Assembly: GCA_020057445.1 (NCBI GenBank)
Contig: JAGVFV010000063.1
Coordinates: 1 to 7,303, forward strand
DNA: 7,303 nt
Direction of reading: 5' to 3'
Source: an archaeon
Lineage (GTDB): Archaea > Nanobdellota > Nanobdellia > Woesearchaeales > JAHJEM01
The position numbers were made by a program, and so were the translations under genes. The number at the start of each line of letters is the position of its first letter. The first letter of the stretch is position 1. Positions 4,785 to 7,303 of the stretch are shown here, piece by piece. The notes under the pieces are model-generated. The model worked only from the letters and a program-made list of their open reading frames with translations. It did not search any database and was not told the DNA's origin.

Positions 4785-5405
4785 TTACTGTTCCTTTTCA
4801 ATGATATCAAGAATTTCTTTGAAATTAATTATTTTGTATTTTGCTGCTTTTTTGGCTGTTTCGTCACCATCATATGCAATGCCGAACCTGACTTTTTCAA
4901 AAACTTTTGCATCATCCTTTCTATCGCCTATGGAGATGGCCTCTTTAGGCGATAGTTTTTCCTTTTCTAAAATCTTCATGGCTTCTGTTGCTTTATCATT
5001 TCCAAACTTCAATATCTTACCAGTAAAAACTCCTTGTTTGACTTCCAAAACAGTTCCACCTACATAATCAAATCCTAGGTTGTTCTGAAAGAGTTTTGCT
5101 AACTGAATCGGAATATTTGTTAATAACATTGTCTTTATGCCTTTCGCTTTGATTTTTTGAATCGTCTCTTTAACACCGTCGTTAAATTCAAATTTTTTGT
5201 AAACATTGGCTAAGTCTGCAAGCTTCAAGCCATTCCAACAGGCATAAGTTTTTGTTAATAATTCTTCCATTGAAATTTCGCCTGCGGTATATTTCGGATA
5301 TATCTCTTTATAGACCTCTCCTTTACCCAAATAATCAGCACCAGAATTTGCGCCACTACCTTTAACTAGCGTTCTGCTCATATCAATGAATATTATCTTA
5401 ATCAT
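4785..5405 (-). CDS. HAD-superfamily hydrolase (phosphoserine-phosphatase-like), atypical motif I
   Basis: This 206-residue soluble protein has the HAD phosphohydrolase layout. Motif I is IIFIDMSRTL with nucleophile D8. Motif II is T96 in MLLTNIP, motif III is K138 in GNDKATEAM, and motif IV is SIGDRKDD with D161 and D164/D165. Between motifs I and II lies a helical cap (about residues 20-75), as in C1-type enzymes. HAD enzymes form an aspartyl-phosphate on the first Asp, and most phosphatases have DxD in motif I, the second Asp being the acid/base. Here that residue is S10 (D-M-S), so activity may be reduced or altered; dehalogenase and phosphonatase branches also lack the second Asp. The Lys-rich, AT-rich coding differs from its neighbours, and the gene lies alone within a repeat-bracketed islet. 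A possible TATA-like run is about 25 bases upstream (5427-5436). Substrate unknown. Confidence 0.85.
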   Translation of the reverse strand: MIKIIFIDMSRTLVKGSGANSGADYLGKGEVYKEIYPKYTAGEISMEELLTKTYACWNGLKLADLANVYKKFEFNDGVKETIQKIKAKGIKTMLLTNIPIQLAKLFQNNLGFDYVGGTVLEVKQGVFTGKILKFGNDKATEAMKILEKEKLSPKEAISIGDRKDDAKVFEKVRFGIAYDGDETAKKAAKYKIINFKEILDIIEKEQ

Positions 5406-5468
5406 AAGTTATAAAGATAATTGTCAACTTAAAAATGTTTCTGAATGTGAAAAATCATGACAAATGAT

Positions 5469-5494
5469 GGATTAAGGGATTAAAAAGGATTAAA
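5469..5494 (+). repeat. Three GGATTAA repeats
   Basis: GGATTAA occurs at 5469-5475, 5478-5484 and 5488-5494, spaced 9 and 10 bases start to start, upstream of the HAD gene inside the islet. Near-helical spacing fits an operator or iteron-like binding array, but AT-rich DNA makes chance possible. Confidence 0.35.
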
Positions 5495-5547
5495 GATCAA
5501 GATATGCAAAGCTAAGCGTAAAAAATTGACCTCCTTCCCTATTACCC

Positions 5548-5562
5548 GCTATCTTTTACTGG
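5548..5562 (+). repeat. 15-bp direct repeat, right (possible att site)
   Basis: GCTATCTTTTACTGG is identical to 4714-4728. The base before and the base after differ between copies, so the repeat is exactly 15 bases. It marks the point where composition returns to the background. Confidence 0.65.
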
Positions 5563-5614
5563 TGACAGTTGACTCCATGCGGTGCATAGAACGGTACTGA
5601 CTGTTTTTTTCGGC

Positions 5615-5624
5615 ATATTTAAAA
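5615..5624 (+). promoter_or_regulatory. TATA box for lipoprotein gene
   Basis: ATATTTAAAA is centred about 27 bases upstream of the ATG at 5647, again giving little or no leader. A run of eight T (5603-5610) just upstream could end transcription entering from the left. Confidence 0.5.
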
Positions 5625-5646
5625 TCATAAAGGTATTCCTCATTGG

Positions 5647-6213
5647 ATGAATCTCAAAATCACGACGCTCGCCGGCCTCGCAGCGCTCGTCCTAGGCTGC
5701 GCTCCTCCGTGTGAGCGCCCTCGCATCCCTTGTGAAACGAGGCATGTACCTCACGAAAGAATCTATGATCGGTCTATATACTGCGAACCAATAGATGCAG
5801 GGAACGAGGCAAAACTGCTGATCTACGAGCAAGGAATGTGCGATAATATCACGGACAGCATGTATCCCTATGTGCTTGGCGAGCTCATCAAACGCTACGG
5901 AAGTTTGGAATTTACGCATGTCCAACCCGAGGAGCAAGAGCAGGCATCCATCATCTCTCAAAACCACAGGCTTACTGCATATGATCTCCGGAGAATACTT
6001 GGGGAAGACACTGATATTGCCTTTGTTGTCGAGGTCTCTTGCGCATTTAGGGATCGTCAATACGCAACTATCGATTTTAACACATGCATCATCGACCTGG
6101 ACACAGAAACTCTATTGAAGGCAGGGACAGGACGATATGACTATCCTGTAGGCAGACCTGAGTACCATTCCCCTATTGTCGGAAGTCTTTTCGACAGGGA
6201 TCTGTTTAATTAA
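5647..6213 (+). CDS. Predicted lipoprotein, function unknown
   Basis: This encodes 188 residues. The N-terminus MNLKITTLAGLAALVLGC is a signal peptide ending in a lipobox (LVLGC, C18), so the mature protein should be lipid-anchored on the outer face of the membrane. The mature start is Cys/Pro/Arg-rich (CAPPCERPRIPCETRH). Further cysteines follow, six or more in total, allowing disulfides. The middle (about residues 60-135) is predicted mixed alpha/beta. It contains ITDSMYPYVLGELIKRYG and a YDLRRILGEDTDIAFVVEVSC segment, somewhat like bacterial lipoproteins that build an 'LxxxLgaD.v..g.v' core, but I do not recognise the family. The promoter is its own TATA box. It lies just beyond the islet's right repeat and shows the normal GC of the surrounding genes. 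Real gene likely; function unknown. Confidence 0.75.
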   Translation: MNLKITTLAGLAALVLGCAPPCERPRIPCETRHVPHERIYDRSIYCEPIDAGNEAKLLIYEQGMCDNITDSMYPYVLGELIKRYGSLEFTHVQPEEQEQASIISQNHRLTAYDLRRILGEDTDIAFVVEVSCAFRDRQYATIDFNTCIIDLDTETLLKAGTGRYDYPVGRPEYHSPIVGSLFDRDLFN

Positions 6214-6369
6214 GCTGCATCAGTCATCTTTGTGTTAAGCATTTCAAGGTGCAAGACATTCTTATTTCTTAGTACCTGAAGAATCTCGTTTTTTCTCTGT
6301 CCGCTGACTGGGCGCAGTTATCTGCCTTGCTGACCCGACGACGTGTTCTCTGTATCCTCATCACTGTTC
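6214..6369. other. Intergenic gap between convergent genes
   Basis: No credible gene is seen between the lipoprotein stop and the radical SAM stop. A T-run (6289-6294, within CGTTTTTTCTC) could terminate the rightward lipoprotein transcript, since archaeal RNA polymerase stops at U-tracts. The minus-strand open frame at 6269-6583 is an Arg-rich shadow of the radical SAM gene. Confidence 0.4.
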
Positions 6370-7303
6370 TTACACGTGCAGTCTTTCTGTAGAACTCAAG
6401 GTTTGGATGGTGCTGACGACTCCTGTCAGATACTCCTTTACCCTTCTTTGGTAATCTGCCGGCTTTGCGGCGACATATGTCTGCATCGTCTCTATGAGTA
6501 ATGTTTTCATGTCCTCGAAAGAGGCATACCCTTGCAATGCTTCGTAATGGCCTCGTACATGGACAGAGAGGTCGTGCTGGCATGCGCCATTCTTGGTGAT
6601 CTCGGCCAGATGATACCCATATATCCCGAATTTGATGGCATCAGGAAACCTGGTAGGATGATGCAATAAGGTCTTGCCTAAAAATTTCAGATAATTTGGT
6701 CCCATCTGCTCGGAAAACAACTTGACTGACTTGACGACAGCCGCAAGGTCTTCTTTTTTCCTGATAGTCAAAGAGTGTATTCCTCTTTGATGCTCGAACA
6801 TGGTCAGAGCCCGCTCAAAATAGCTTCCCAAGTCAGGAGCATAGAGCCGTTGCAGCAATCGGGTATATTCCCTTGCCAATAGCTCTGTATCTAATGTGGT
6901 CAAGAAATTTGTCGTGTCGCTCTGGGTGTTGCTCCCGTCGCAAGTCTTCGTTAGCCTTCCTTCTTTTTCCATCCTTTCATAGAGCGCAGTCCCAGGACCC
7001 GCCCGAAGCAGCCCGACCATCGCGACAGGAATGCCTGACTCTTGCACAAGACGCTCCTGCCATCTGAATATCTGTTCATCGTCTGAATCAAAACCTATGA
7101 TGAAACCTCCGGTCACCTCCACATAACGCTGGATGATCTTCACCTTTTCGACGATCTCTTCAATCTTGCTGTCGGGGTCAGACTCTCTGCTGACATTGAA
7201 CCTCTTCCCTGTCTCTGCAAGACTTTTCGGATTTGGACTTTCTATCCCTACGAAGATTACCTGTCCGCCGGCCTTGACATATTTTCCGAGCATCTCTTGG
7301 TCA
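6370..7303 (-). CDS. B12-binding-type radical SAM protein with DUF4070 domain (N-terminus off the window)
   Basis: The frame is open to the right edge: the codons before the first in-window Met (7291-7293) read D-Q-E with no stop, so the gene continues beyond 7303 and the visible 310 or so residues are the C-terminal part. They include the second half of a radical SAM barrel (VIFVGIESPNPKSLAETGK, about residues 13-31; GGFIIGFDSDDE, about 62-73; MVGLLRAGPGTALYERMEKE, about 92-111). A C-terminal DUF4070-like domain follows (TNFLTTLD, YTRLLQRLYAPDLGSYFERAL and onward). In this family the missing N-terminus carries a cobalamin-binding domain and the CxxxCxxC [4Fe-4S] cluster motif used to cleave S-adenosylmethionine. 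The reaction is unknown for most members. The stop is TAA (6370-6372), convergent with the lipoprotein gene. Confidence 0.9.
   Translation of the reverse strand, partial: DQEMLGKYVKAGGQVIFVGIESPNPKSLAETGKRFNVSRESDPDSKIEEIVEKVKIIQRYVEVTGGFIIGFDSDDEQIFRWQERLVQESGIPVAMVGLLRAGPGTALYERMEKEGRLTKTCDGSNTQSDTTNFLTTLDTELLAREYTRLLQRLYAPDLGSYFERALTMFEHQRGIHSLTIRKKEDLAAVVKSVKLFSEQMGPNYLKFLGKTLLHHPTRFPDAIKFGIYGYHLAEITKNGACQHDLSVHVRGHYEALQGYASFEDMKTLLIETMQTYVAAKPADYQRRVKEYLTGVVSTIQTLSSTERLHV

Larger units (their letters stand above)
4729..5547. mobile_element. AT-rich islet bracketed by direct repeats (putative integrated element relic)
   Basis: Composition drops abruptly to AT-rich on entering this stretch and recovers after it, unlike the balanced genes on either side. 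It lies immediately downstream of tRNA-Gln, is bounded by exact 15-bp direct repeats, and carries only one gene (HAD-like). No integrase or transposase is present, so it would be a cargo relic or a satellite mobilised in trans. Base composition, tRNA adjacency and direct repeats together support horizontal acquisition. Each alone would be weak. Confidence 0.6.

Noticed and set aside
6269..6583. Arg-rich 104-aa minus-strand frame
   Set aside because: Mostly overlaps the radical SAM gene in another frame, with basic low-complexity composition and no promoter.
1..7303. CRISPR array, integrase, transposase or toxin-antitoxin pair
   Set aside because: No regularly spaced repeats and no frame with such motifs were seen. 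Only the possible RHH fragment at the left edge remains, with its partner outside the window.

Overview
The window looks archaeal. Several genes have a TATA-like box about 20-30 bases upstream of the ATG and no clear Shine-Dalgarno motif, which fits leaderless transcription. It carries a zinc-hook Rad50/SMC-type ATPase of archaeal style. It also carries a tRNA-Gln(UUG) gene split by introns, one of them at the archaeal 37/38 position. The genes have moderate GC and the intergenic DNA is AT-rich. A DPANN-type archaeon (Woesearchaeales/Pacearchaeales-like) is my best guess, but this is inference from gene style only.

Layout, left to right. (1) 1-70: the N-terminus of a small ribbon-helix-helix-like protein runs off the left edge on the minus strand. 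(2) 200-595 (+): a small two-TM membrane protein of unknown function, convergent with (3) a rhomboid protease, 597-1220 (-). (4) 1261-3306 (-): a 681-aa Rad50-like ATPase. (5) 3340-3569: between the divergent rad50-like and DUF6498 promoters lies a 214-bp element with imperfect terminal inverted repeats, heavy internal secondary structure and a perfect 8-bp flanking direct repeat. It looks like a MITE (a small non-autonomous transposable element) or a structured RNA. (6) 3606-4262 (+): a DUF6498-type multi-TM protein. (7) 4400-4647 (+): tRNA-Gln(UUG), whose three exons assemble into a near-perfect 73-nt cloverleaf. It has a 105-nt intron in the D-loop and a 70-nt intron in the anticodon loop. 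(8) 4635-5562: an integration-scar landscape. A 14-bp duplication of the tRNA 3' end lies 70 bp downstream of the original. A 15-bp direct repeat then brackets a conspicuously AT-rich island (about 820 bp) holding a single HAD-like phosphatase gene, 4785-5405 (-). (9) 5647-6213 (+): a predicted lipoprotein. (10) 6370-7303 (-): the C-terminal part of a B12-binding-type radical SAM protein with a DUF4070 domain, cut by the right edge.

The protein genes do not form an obvious pathway. Most appear to be singly transcribed from their own TATA boxes. The most unusual content is the RNA and mobile layer: a doubly interrupted tRNA gene used as, or sitting beside, an integration site; a short-gene genomic islet next to it; and a MITE-like element inserted cleanly between two divergent promoters. 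No integrase, transposase, CRISPR array or toxin-antitoxin pair is visible in the window.
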